Positions 1 to 9,565 of a stretch of 64,000 bases of DNA are shown here, piece after piece (the stretch's first letter is position 1; each line of letters begins with the position of its first letter). This stretch comes from Hyaloperonospora brassicae. Taxonomy: Eukaryota > Oomycota > Peronosporomycetes > Peronosporales > Peronosporaceae. The notes beneath the pieces are model-generated. The model was not told where the DNA came from. It saw only the letters and a program-made list of their open reading frames with translations, and did not search any database. A program made the position numbers and the translations under genes. The stretch is from assembly GCA_947650285.1 (NCBI GenBank), contig CANTFL010001487.1, positions 62,001 through 126,000 on the forward strand, written 5' to 3'.

Positions 1-909
1 ATCAATCATTCGATTATAGCGAAAGCACGTAAAGCATTCTTTTTCGTTTGGCTAATAGTGATTAGGGTCAGATCAAAGCGTCATACGGTGGGAAGTGTCG
101 AAGTTGTCGTTGCCATCGTCAAAATCGGTGCCCGGCTTTTATTTATCGAGAACAGACTGTCCTCATTGCGGTTCGACAACAAGGACCACTTTAAAACTCT
201 AATTTAACGGATGCGTAGGATGTTTAGGTCTGCAAAACGCTCGAAAATATTAAATTTCGATACGATTTGCACACAGTCATCGACGACTTTTCAATTTGCT
301 TCCGACCCGCGAGGTCTTATTGAAAGACACGAAACCCTATATTGTAAAACGAAATTCGTCCGGTTTGGCGGCTCATGATGTATGATGCGGACGCTCTCAC
401 GGGGTTTGGTTGGCCCCTAAAGCCGCTTGACCAGAGCGTCGCGGTCGCAGACAAGTCGGGAATCCACCGCTAGGCCCTACTCGCGGTTTGGATGCGCCGT
501 CGCCTACAATACATTCATAAATCTCTCGGACGTCTGATCAGGCGCTGGGGCAGCGACCTTGAAAGCCTGGCATACTGAGGCTGTCTCGTTTCAGTTGGAA
601 CTGACTTCGGAGATGTGGAAGCTCTAAATACTAGCAACGCAGCCGTATCCCATAAATGACGATGGGTATAAAAGATAGAAGACGGAGGAGGACCATTTTA
701 AACTGCTAGCATACGTGGATCGCAAATTGGAGCTCCAAGACCTCCTACTTTCTTATCCTGTATTCTTCCGGCTTTGGAACGTGCAAGAATAGTGGCTAAT
801 CACTCGGACCAAATTGAGGGTACCTTAATTGCTAACGCATTCGCTCGTGCTCGGATAGGCGCAAACTACCGCGAGTGTCCATTTAGCGTAAACTGGTTTT
901 GGCCAATTT
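1..909. other. Unassigned segment
   Basis: No recognisable gene or repeat. The longest notable feature is a plus-strand frame open from 723 to a stop at 909-911, 62 codons without an ATG. Part of it reads LPALERARIVANHSDQI. I do not recognise it, and a chance open frame of this length is not remarkable. Base composition is less AT-rich than the deserts further along, which in this window usually goes with transposon remnants. Confidence 0.4.
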
Positions 910-931
910 AGTAACGGGGTAGTCAGTTACA
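910..931. repeat. Degenerate LTR-terminus-like palindrome
   Basis: The sequence runs AGTAACGGG, a short spacer, then CAGTTACA. This is an imperfect copy of the TGTAACGGG/CCCGTTACA palindrome that is perfect at 4339-4359. It may be the end of a decayed solo LTR. Neither flank shows the serial hairpins seen at 2.7 and 4.2 kb, so the assignment is weak. Confidence 0.35.
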
Positions 932-2438
932 TGTAATTGCCAGTGTGACAAATGGCAACAAAGAGTATCATCATGTATATAATTTTACCAATTTAACTTA
1001 ATATAGTGATATTGTTGGGACGACCCAAAGGTAAATTCATTACTTATTATTAAGGTTGTATTAACCCGTCAATAGCTGCTCGACGCGTGCAATGGGTAAT
1101 GAGTAGACGCCATCATACGTTTGGTTATATCGATATAGTTAAGAAGAGTCAAAACATAGAGCAGTAGATTTTGGACTTAAGTCCCATTATATAACACAAT
1201 TTGCTTTTCCTACGACTTAAGTCTTTGCCTTAGTCGTTCACCTTCCTCTATATAGTGCATATACCTGGTAGGGCACTGACTTCACTGTTTTCAGTGAGAA
1301 TGAAGTCCTTAAGGGTATTCCAGTAAGAAGTAATCAGTGCTTCGTTACGAATTTTCTCACGGAGGGGGCAGGCGGAATATAAACTCATTCGTTTAGGCCG
1401 CTCAAAGGACTGTGCTAGATGGAAAACTTACTCTTACCTTCTCTTTATATCAAAGACGGCTTCTGTGTGGTGGGATAGAAGGAATTTGCATCAAGCCGCT
1501 GTCCCATCACATTACATAGAGTGAACTTCACCGCTCCGGATACGATTTACCTCCAACTGGCCCACCATTATTCAGTTCGAATGATGGAGCCAAATGGCCT
1601 TCATTTGGTCTCCCTACATGCAGTCTTCCGCATAATTGCCGCGCTCCCATTCCGGATATTCGTACTTCTGGTGTGTCGGGCCTGCGGAAGCAGAAAAAAG
1701 CATTGGACCATTGTTAACCACAGCCAACGTGTCCTCAGGCGTGTTTACATCTAGGTTTTTTCGGGGATGCTGTAATCGTCCTACATCACTGTAAAAGGTC
1801 GGAATTTCTTCTCGCCGCAACAGGTATCATCCTATGCATCACCAATCTGATTGTTTGGTCAAGACTGGTAAGAAAAAGAAGACACGAGCTTCGCGTCAAT
1901 GGAAATATGCTGAATATGTTCTTCACACCACCTCAGGGGCGTTTGATGGATATTCCACCTTCAATACCTTGACAGTCGCTTAAAGAGGATTATGCATACG
2001 GTGTCTGTCACCTCTGACACAACCGGGCTACCGGTTTTAGTACCGGTGATTAATCCCAAGACTTCGCTTCCCCCCTTAACTGACGAAGTTAATGGCAGCG
2101 CACCGAAAATACATCCTCTTCATTCGGCAGGTTGGATTGTGGAAAGGCAAACAAGCACAGTCCGTTAAGTGCCCGTGTACTATCTTACCATACAAGGCCA
2201 GCCGCCTCCTCGCGAAGACCACTCTTGCGTCTCTTAAGCTACAGGCGCGGACACATCGAGACAAGAAGCGTTAGAGGGTCCCCAAATAGGGGCATCCATC
2301 TATCGACTATATCCAAACGGAGTAATCAAGTTACTGCGAAGACGCCTTCCAGCCGCAAGTTTTGAGCCGCTACTTGTCAGCACCAGCAGAGTAGGGCTAC
2401 ATCCCGACATATTCATGGCCTATTCTGATGACGAAAGG
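932..2438. other. No gene seen
   Basis: About 1.5 kb with only short open frames on both strands (77 codons at most), overlapping one another and without recognisable motifs. I see no repeat shared with the rest of the window. Confidence 0.5.
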
Positions 2439-2831
2439 TGTAACGGGCACACCCTTGCGTGAACTTAACGCAAAGGTTTTGGGTGCCCCGACAGGCGTAC
2501 ACAAGGCAAACGAGAAAGCGTAGATAAGGGAAAAGTAGAACTGGTGTATTAATATAATTAAGTCTTTAACCACTGTCGCTCTGTTTGACTTAACTTAATT
2601 ATGCTAATTGAACTGAATTTATGACGACATCTCATCACCACTCATTGCGCGCGTCTTGCGGCGATTCGTGGGTTGATATCATCAAGATATCAACCAATCA
2701 ACAGACGCTTTGGTCGACCCATCAATATCACCACTATTGGTGATGTTGTTCAAAGAATATTCAACGTAATATTCTTTATTGTCATTATCCCTTCAAATGA
2801 CAATTTCCATGTAATAGGCTGCCCCGTTACA
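2439..2831 (+). repeat. LTR-like terminal repeat, copy 1
   Basis: It begins TGTAACGGGCACACCC and ends CCCCGTTACA, giving the TG...CA ends expected of an LTR. A second copy lies at 3916-4359 in the same orientation. Shared landmarks occur in the same order: a TTGCGT/ACGCAA hairpin near the start, the string GGGAAAAAGTAGAACT (one A shorter here), a CCA.CATTG.GCGC-like block, a GGTTGAT hairpin, several AT-rich hairpins and the terminal palindrome. Repeats that start and end with this GC-rich palindrome are, as I recall, typical of oomycete LTR retrotransposons; that is from memory. The length of about 393 bp is ordinary for an LTR. Strand is given in the TG-to-CA direction and is not otherwise proven. 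Confidence 0.6.
2671..2831. repeat. Serial hairpin array in LTR-like copy 1
   Basis: Five stem-loops follow one another in 160 bp. They are GGTTGATATC/GATATCAACC (2671-2680 with 2686-2695), ATCACCA/TGGTGAT (2727-2733 with 2738-2744), AAAGAATATT/AATATTCTTT (2752-2761 with 2768-2777), ATTGTCATT/AATGACAAT (2778-2786 with 2796-2804), and the terminal TGTAATAGG...CCCCGTTACA (2810-2831, imperfect). The first four are perfect stems of 7-10 bp with loops of 4-9 nt. They could fold in RNA or form cruciforms in DNA. Function is unknown. Confidence 0.85.
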
Positions 2832-3716
2832 CCTACGGCTGCCCGGCTGGTGTCCTTGAATATGATGAAGGCACATGCGACTTATCTTGTACTTATAAAC
2901 CTTCTAATCGATGTGCAGCTGCTTCTGTAATTCCAGAATCGGAAATGGAACGATTATATCCCCATCTTCCTTCACCTCAAATTCCGGATGGAGCTAAGGC
3001 GGCGCTTTATGCTCACCATGCCAGTATGCGCTTTCATTAAGGCTCCTAATCTATTCCCAAATACTTCCTTGTTGACGCACTCTGCTCGCTATCCTTTGCT
3101 ATATGTCTTTCTGAACTAGTTTGTGTTTGGAAAGAGGACCTGAACGGAACGACTCATGCTCAGTAATAGTCCTATCAGCACAATACGCCTAATGGGGACA
3201 TTTATAGAAAAGCAGTTGTACAAACCATATAGGAGGAGTATATGCGGTTCTTACTCGCGTATTGAATCATTTACCGCGTTCTTCTGGTTATGAAAACCCT
3301 GGGCGACGAAAGTAGTTTTTCGGTGTCCATTATGGCAAGCGCAATTTAGTGTGAAAATTTTTGATTGGGTCGAAATAGCATCTCCGTTTGAAGGATGTGC
3401 ACGCTGCCATCGGGCTGCCTACACTTGATCTCGCTCTTTACGCTACTGAATAACTAAGAGACTCCGAACAATTGAAGCGACGGCTCTATCGATGGAGCTT
3501 GACCTTGATATGAATGCTAGTAGCTCTTTGGAGATTGCCTTGGTAAAGTATATATTAGACCCAAATGTGGACCGTTTCCGCATCAAATATTCATCCTCTG
3601 TGCACTTAGCTCCTATTTACGCACATTCTATAGACTTTCGACACCCACGCACTCTCAGTTTCTGGAAAACGAGTGGCCCCGAAAGTTTACAAATCGAATG
3701 AAGAGGGTATCACAGC

Positions 3717-3825
3717 TGGGCAAAGCTTTATGAGACTTCGATTCGAGCGCTCATCGGAACTGCGGACCACACACTCTGGTCTCAATTTACCAATGTACTT
3801 TTTGTTCGTCCAAAAGCTTTGCCCA
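3717..3825. repeat. 13-bp exact inverted repeat pair
   Basis: TGGGCAAAGCTTT at 3717-3729 is repeated exactly in inverse orientation at 3813-3825, with 83 bp between. It lies in the interior of the LTR-like element. It may be chance or a remnant of a small insertion. Confidence 0.6.
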
Positions 3826-3898
3826 ACATTCTTCGCTACCCCGTGTGCTCGAAACTAGCGGTGATATGTCTTTTAACCGGTCAAATTCAAGTTTGGGA

Positions 3899-3914
3899 TG
3901 ATCACTTGTGATCA
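3899..3914. repeat. Perfect palindrome next to LTR-like copy 2
   Basis: TGATCAC and GTGATCA flank a TT spacer, a 7-bp perfect stem ending one base before the inferred start of the second LTR-like repeat. Confidence 0.6.
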
Positions 3915-3915
3915 C

Positions 3916-4359
3916 TGGAATGGGGCAAGCCTTGTGTCAATTCAACACATGGTTGTGTGCACCTGACGTCACGTACACGTGGCGTGAGGAAGCGCAGCGA
4001 AGCAGGAAGAACTCGAAAGTTCTGTCCAAGGGAAAAAGTAGAACTATATTTAATACAGATATGTTTCTTAATAAACCATCTTCTGTCTTGAGCTAACTAT
4101 ATCAAACTACAATCTCCTATGTGGGATTCTTGCTCACCACCATTGCCCGCATCCAGCAGCGAATGGTAGTTAATCTGGTTGATGTACCGTGAACATCAAC
4201 CATCAGGTGGAGCAACCCATCAAAGAAATATTATCCTCGGGGATAATATTCCTCCAGCCTTACTTCTTATGGGTAATATCAATACAACATTATCGAAATA
4301 GATAATGTTCGAAATTGATATCAAAATATCAGTTTTTATGTAACGGGCTCCCCGTTACA
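3916..4359 (+). repeat. LTR-like terminal repeat, copy 2
   Basis: Direct repeat of 2439-2831. It starts TGGAATGGG, a degraded form of TGTAACGGG, then shows TTGTGTCA/CACATGG where copy 1 has its TTGCGTGA/ACGCAA hairpin. It shares GGGAAAAAGTAGAACT at 4029-4044 and the GGTTGAT hairpin, and ends in the perfect terminal palindrome at 4339-4359. It is about 50 bp longer than copy 1, partly from an insertion before 4029. The two copies differ so much in the hairpin zone that they diverged long ago or came from different family members. The similarity seems to run a few bases past the CCCGTTACA end (TACGGC in both), so the true 3' boundary is not certain. Confidence 0.6.
4177..4359. repeat. Serial hairpin array in LTR-like copy 2
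   Basis: The stems, in order, are GGTTGATG/CATCAACC (4177-4184 with 4194-4201), AATATTATCC/GGATAATATT (4227-4236 with 4241-4250), a nested pair with outer ATATCAAT/ATTGATAT (4276-4283 with 4314-4321) and inner AACATTATC/GATAATGTT (4286-4294 with 4301-4309), and the terminal TGTAACGGG/CCCGTTACA with a CTC loop (4339-4359). All stems listed pair perfectly. Most differ in sequence from those at the matching places in copy 1. Confidence 0.85.
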
Positions 4360-5096
4360 ATTACGGCATCAGTTTTACGTATCGAATAGAATCGCGGTAG
4401 ATGATAAAGTAGACGAGAGTGTCGGAAGACATGATTAGACTGGATCACCAACAGCCATACTCTTATCCACAAAGAAGCATACACAATTTTGGAAGATACA
4501 TAGCGCTGGGCTAGACTGGAGCCTTAATCTCGACTATTCTTTGCTTCGGTGCCGGCCCGAAACTTTAACACTTATCAATCTTGCATATTTTGCACAAAAT
4601 TCTATATTGAATCATGAACTCGGATTAACGGCGTTGCGCGGGGCAAGCCACGGAGTGATTCCATCTGGTTTCATGAAATCCCTGTAGAGCCTTTATTTGG
4701 CCATAATTTTGCTTTGAACAAAAAATGGATATGTGCACTTATCGCCCGCTTGAATAGCTCGAGGAAGTCCATTCGAACAGCGTTTCCTGCTATTTATGAC
4801 CTAATGGTACACGTTTGTCTTATGATAAGAGGTAAGCACAAGTGAGGCAAAGCGGTCACAAGGAAATATCCTTTGGACTGGGATAGGCGATTCAAAGGGT
4901 CACACGCTCCAGTTAAGTCAAGAAAGCTATGATTGGTGGATACAAGCTGGGATGGGTGGCTGGCAATAACGTTCCGAATCCCCAAGTGGACAGGATCGCC
5001 CAGCCTGGGATGAGTTATAGAGTAGTCACACCCGTTTTGATTACGCAATTTGTCGTGAGACATGGCAATACAATACCCTCGATCTCATTGGAAGAC
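4360..5096. other. No gene seen
   Basis: About 740 bp with two antiparallel short open frames (89 and 72 codons around 4794-5147) that overlap each other and have no recognisable motif. The plus-strand one runs into the tandem array and is probably incidental. Confidence 0.45.
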
Positions 5097-5119
5097 CGCG
5101 ATCCTAACCCAGGATCGCG
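5097..5119. repeat. Hairpin next to the 19-bp array
   Basis: CGCGATCCT and AGGATCGCG pair perfectly over 9 bp around an AACCC loop. It carries the same GGATC/GATCC theme as the tandem array that starts 19 bases downstream and may be a diverged array unit. Confidence 0.7.
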
Positions 5120-5137
5120 TGCCCGATCTCCAGCTGC

Positions 5138-5329
5138 GATCCGCTAAGTGAGATCCCGATCCTCTAAGTGAGATCCCGATCCGCTAACAGGATCACGATC
5201 CGCTAGTAGGATCACGATCCGCTAGTAGGATCACGATCCGCTAGCAGGATCACGATCCGCTAGTAGGATCCCGATCCGCTCATAGGATCCCGATCCGCTA
5301 GTAGGATCCCGATCCGCTAGTAGTATCAC
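5138..5329 (+). repeat. 19-bp tandem repeat, ten units
   Basis: Ten head-to-tail units: the first two are 20 bp (GATCCGCTAAGTGAGATCCC type) and the next eight are 19 bp (GATCCGCTAGTAGGATCAC type). Each unit junction forms an inverted GGATC-NN-GATCC, where NN is AC or CC, so the array is also a series of short palindromes. It lies directly upstream of copy A of an element whose copies B and C carry looser GATC-rich repeats in the same relative place. That suggests it belongs to the element's 5' region, perhaps a promoter or enhancer zone of an LTR. The strand follows copy A. Confidence 0.9.
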
Positions 5330-5339
5330 GAGGATATCT

Positions 5340-5990
5340 TGGGTGGGCCACAAGACGATACAACGGTGGATGTACTAGGTGTGGACCACATAAATGCAAG
5401 GGGACGATCCTCCTGGAAAGGCGACGCGTGTCATCTGGTAAGATATAAAGATGGGCATAGGGTTAGGGTTTAGGTTGGTTTGTTAACAATAAACAGAGTT
5501 CAAAGTACTTCACAAGGCATACGTTATCTCTTTGGGGTATAATCTTTGGCCCCCGTCGAATAAAGAGTCACGCTACACATCTACGCGAGTGTTACACCTG
5601 GATTGTTTTGGCCAGGTGTGTTCAAGAACTATCAAGCAACATTAACTTCTATCGGGTGCAACAAGACACTTAAAGGCAAGACGCAAGATTCGCGAGAAGG
5701 CTCGCGGATAAAGCTACCAAATAGTGGACAAGGCGATCTGGTTGAGATCAGGGTAACATATATCAGTACCTACGAGTACCCCGTGATCACGTGAAGATTT
5801 CTGCACGATCAAAATTCATCTCCAACACGGTCAAGTTTTCCTTCGACACGAGACTGCCTGGAAGAGTGCAACCTGCCCTACCGACGGGTACACAAGGTGA
5901 GGAAGGCAACACACACGGAATCGGATACCCCCTCCGTTATTCGGTCGTCCGGGCGCCAGTGGAGAGTTGGTATCGACTCATAAATTGAGC
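5340..5990 (+). pseudogene. Copy A of an unidentified dispersed element (5' region and start of coding part)
   Basis: This segment aligns by eye with copy B (minus strand, 11980-12600) and copy C (minus strand, about 52000-52470). First comes a non-coding leader with landmarks GGGTTTAGGTTG, TTAACAATAAACAGAG and ACGCTACACATCTACG. A coding-looking part follows: a plus-strand frame at 5603-5794 contains GQGDLVEIRVTYI, matching GQNDLFQIRVTHI in copy B. Translation stops at 5792, and the homology continues in another frame (ARSKF, matching PRSKL in B) to GCGCCAGTGGAGAG near 5955, shared with both other copies. I do not recognise the protein. The layout of GATC-rich repeats, leader, then reading frame fits the 5' end of an LTR retrotransposon, but no pol domain follows that I can see. 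Confidence 0.6.
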
Positions 5991-6966
5991 GATCACCACT
6001 TCTTCACACAATTTCACAGTGGTTTTAAGCAAATTGTACTGACTAAATATATCAAGACGTCGTCGCTAAATGATCATTTAAAGCCACTTCTTCGAGCTTT
6101 GAAAAATTCCAGTCGCGTATCTCGTAAGGATGACCACCGGCGTAGATGGTCGAGATCGCAATTCCTAGAGTCTGGACGTCATTGTACACGCACGAGCGAA
6201 CTACAGGCTTGTTAATTAAAATAGGACAGGTTTTGGAATGTCAGATCCTGATCGTCCGGATGGATGACATTATTAATACGCTAGAATCTGCAAGGTCATT
6301 TTCGAATTTGTCTTGACGCAGTAAACTTATGTCGATACGGCAATCATTATTGATACGACTTGTAAGTATGACAACCGCACGGTTATCGAATCGGACCGCA
6401 TTGTCAATTTGTATTCTCATGGTAGACCACTCAGAGTCGGCGTGCGAGTGTAGGCATTTTACTTCTCTGCGCTGTATTATTCCTGGAGCGATTCCGATAT
6501 GGAATGATATATGTACCAACCATTTATGAATCTACAGGAATTTGACGGAACAGTTGATATTGTCCTAGCAAATATCTACACGACGATTGATCGCACCGAG
6601 AACGTATTTTTATCATGCTTAGAGCCGTTCCCATGCCTGTCAAGACGGATGTGGTTGTGGGCGTTCACATAAAGTCTATCCTTTAAAACGTTGTTGCGTT
6701 TAATATACGCCTACGGCTAGGATCACGATTCTCTTGGACCACGGAAGATTTTACTATTATGTCCTTTGCAGGACAGTACTTTGAGTAGCTTTTTAGTAGC
6801 GAGAACACAGCGCTGCGATTGCTCAATCTTTGGTTGGTCACCATACGATTCATTACTTTGTGCAAGGCTACGGCTTGGCGACCAGCCGCTTGATCGTTGG
6901 CGCGCGAAGCAATTAGCACGATTATTGGCTAGCGATCACTCAAATAGTCATGTTCGGGATTAAAGG

Positions 6967-6986
6967 GAATCATAAGGGTATGATTC
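6967..6986. repeat. Perfect hairpin
   Basis: GAATCATA and TATGATTC pair perfectly around an AGGG loop. It is followed by TTTA and preceded by TAAAG. A terminator-like reading does not apply in this eukaryotic, gene-free context. It may be a remnant of a hairpin-bearing repeat. Confidence 0.55.
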
Positions 6987-9545
6987 TTTACTTACTTCTA
7001 TCCGAACCCCCCATTAGATGTACTATGACTTCTAGTGTCGCGTTAGTGATCTTGTACGCGCGCGAACGGGTGAAGAAGCTTTTGATCAACACGGTGAGAA
7101 AATTTGCACTATAGATTCACAAGAATAGGTTTATGCGCTGTCTTTGCTTTAACAAGGCATCAATATAAGTCCGATTTGGTTAGAGTCATCTTTAATACTA
7201 CCCGGTCCGCCAAGCCTTCGTTATGATACAAGAATCGCCATAAAATTCCTTCGTCAATTCCATCTCCTGAAGCAACCTAAAGTCTTAATACTCGTACTCT
7301 GCAGACTCAGCGCATCATTAAGATTCGCACTATCATTTCTGTCACGAAACGGGATCAAGCGCAGAGCAGACGACATTGACTTTTTAGATCTCACATCTGG
7401 TGGGTCGGATAGACGACAAAACCTTTCTTTCGACGGTTTTCATGTAAATTTGTAGATTATTTGATACTTATGTTGCGCCTATTGCACGGCCTCCAGTCAC
7501 TAAAGTCGTCGAAAAAGCTGACATTATGGGTGAACTTGGGCTCTAATCTTTAAATGATCGCCTTATACATCTCATGTGTCCTTTGTTGTCATGTTTATAC
7601 GATGGGGCGTTCGGAGTATGTAACATTATTAGCTGTCTACACAATTACTACGGATGCCAGGGTAACCACAGTCTTAGACTTCGAATGGGGTAGGCATAGG
7701 GACCGTTAAGACTCGGCAACGACTTGTTTCTTTAATATGCCGAAGTCCTGGTGCCCTTTCTGGCTCGATTTTACAAGTTTTGGTACACCGACCAGGTCTG
7801 ATTCGCTTCATTCTCGCACGCCGGTATCTTCAGACGTAAGAAAAAAATGGATAAAAATATCTATATAATTGTCGACCTCCTTATATTTTAAACAAGTAAT
7901 ACAAACGTTTGACGCTGTTATAATAGCACCGTCTACTGCTATTTATATTTATGGATATGTTTCAAAGAATCGAGAAGGACTGGATGAGAAGAAGCACAGC
8001 GTGAAGTCATTGGGAAACGTCATAAGGATAGCTTCCTAAACCTTCTAGAAGATCTTGAGAAGATCGAAGGGTGTTCATTGGTCTAAATAAATTATTGGGA
8101 CTGATATAGTTTGTCTAGTATATAAAATGATTGGCTTAGAGGAAGCCAAGCAAGCTAGCAAACTAAGGACCATAAACATATTTACTTTACACTTTGCCTT
8201 CGCCTGCGCACATCAGTTTAACAGATGCGTCTCATGGCTACCCAAGACAGATAATTCTTGCCTAATCGGGTAGCTCACATATACATGTATACCGTGATTG
8301 ACTACCTTGCAGCCCAAGTGGCGACGTAACAATCGCGTGCATCAACCGAGGCACTGGTAATTCTCCTTGACTTTGCAAAATAATATGACTCATTGGATCG
8401 AATAATTTTTTGCCATCTTACGTCATAATGGATTCTCTAATTAATCCTTCGATTATATCAAGCTCATACATGGCAATGCTAACTTGCGACTTCTGGCCAA
8501 CGGCGACATGTCCACGTAAGTGCATGTGTCTCGTGGAATATTGCAAGGGTATTCTATTGCTCCACTTCTGTTATTTATGGTGTTAAAAAATGTAAACTAT
8601 TTTTTTTAAAAACGGGGGGTTCATATCAAAGTGCCTATTCAATCTAGATCTTATATTGACCGCTTCGTGTAGCCGGCTATGCCAATAAAACGGCGGTCTA
8701 CCTGGACTAACCTGCTCAAGCCCGATTTGAACACCATACGCTGTTTTGGCGTTGTGTCCTGCTTTCTTCTGAATTAGGACAATACGACGGCTATTGCGTC
8801 ATATAAGACCAGAAAACCGGCCGATGCACCCTGGACTTGGACGATATAGATAACTTCTCGGGCGAGTCGTGTAGGTATCCGAGCATTCTAGTAAGAAGCT
8901 TGACCTTAGATGGCGATATGTGGGAGCTCTCGGAGTCTTAAATCCGGCTCCTTAATGGGCAAACAAGCCGCACATAACTTTAATAATCTAACTGTGATCT
9001 TGTATCGCTTCTGCGATCAATTTACCAAAACAACTGTATGCTGGCAGACATTCTTGGCCTTATACGGCTACGGGCAAGGGAGTCGATAGCTTTATAAAAC
9101 AACATATGCTATGCTTACTTTGGAATTATCGAGAGTTGCCGACAGACTCGGCTAGCTAAGGCTGTCTCCAATCTGCATTGGATGGAGTTTAAAATGGACA
9201 TCCCTGACCTATAGGCTGAGCTATTGGCGTTGGTATATGTTACCGGTATACATTGTGGTACGGTTGTTATCTTCTATAACCAGGTGCTTGGCGATTTGCT
9301 CTTTTGCCCGGATGAATCAACTAGCCCTCGGTGCACCACTGCTGGACATTACACACGTTCATATCAGTTTTTCGAGGCTCTATAGACTCTTTAAATGACG
9401 TGGGCGGTTAAATTATATCATCCGGGTGCGATTAATCTGTTCAATAGAATGCGTATCTATTGCTGGAGCTACTGAATGTGTAAAAGTACGGGTGTATGTC
9501 GGCATGAATGCTTCGCTGGGTGCTGGCGTGTTAGCATTGAGTATG

Positions 9546-9565
9546 TGTAACCTACTTGGGTTACA
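9546..9565. repeat. LTR-terminus-like palindrome TGTAACC/GGTTACA
   Basis: TGTAACC, a TACTTG spacer, then GGTTACA form a perfect 7-bp stem resembling the TGTAACGGG/CCCGTTACA termini near 2.4-4.4 kb. It may mark the end of another decayed element, but no partner repeat was found near it. Confidence 0.4.

Larger units (their letters stand above)
2832..3915 (+). pseudogene. Interior between the two LTR-like repeats, decayed
   Basis: About 1.08 kb separates the two direct terminal repeats, too short for an autonomous retrotransposon. It contains coding-looking but interrupted plus-strand stretches: a frame around 2930-3040 reading LYPHLPSPQIPDGAKAALY, a 69-codon frame at 3492-3701, and a stretch around 3700-3860 reading LWSQFTNVLFVRPKALPNI. 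I cannot tie these to a family. The segment may be a non-autonomous or internally deleted element, or two solo LTRs that ended up close together. No clear tRNA-primer site follows 2831 and no clear polypurine tract precedes 3916. Confidence 0.35.

Noticed and set aside
1521..1820. Overlapping plus and minus open frames of 77 and 68 codons
   Set aside because: Neither has a motif; they are mutual shadows of a stop-poor patch.
5461..5475. AGGGTTAGGGTTTAGG resembles telomeric repeat
   Set aside because: Only about two imperfect units inside the leader of copy A, and copy B has only GGGTTTAG there; no telomere or interstitial array.
6967..6986. Bacterial-type terminator hairpin
   Set aside because: The window is eukaryotic, with no gene ending nearby.
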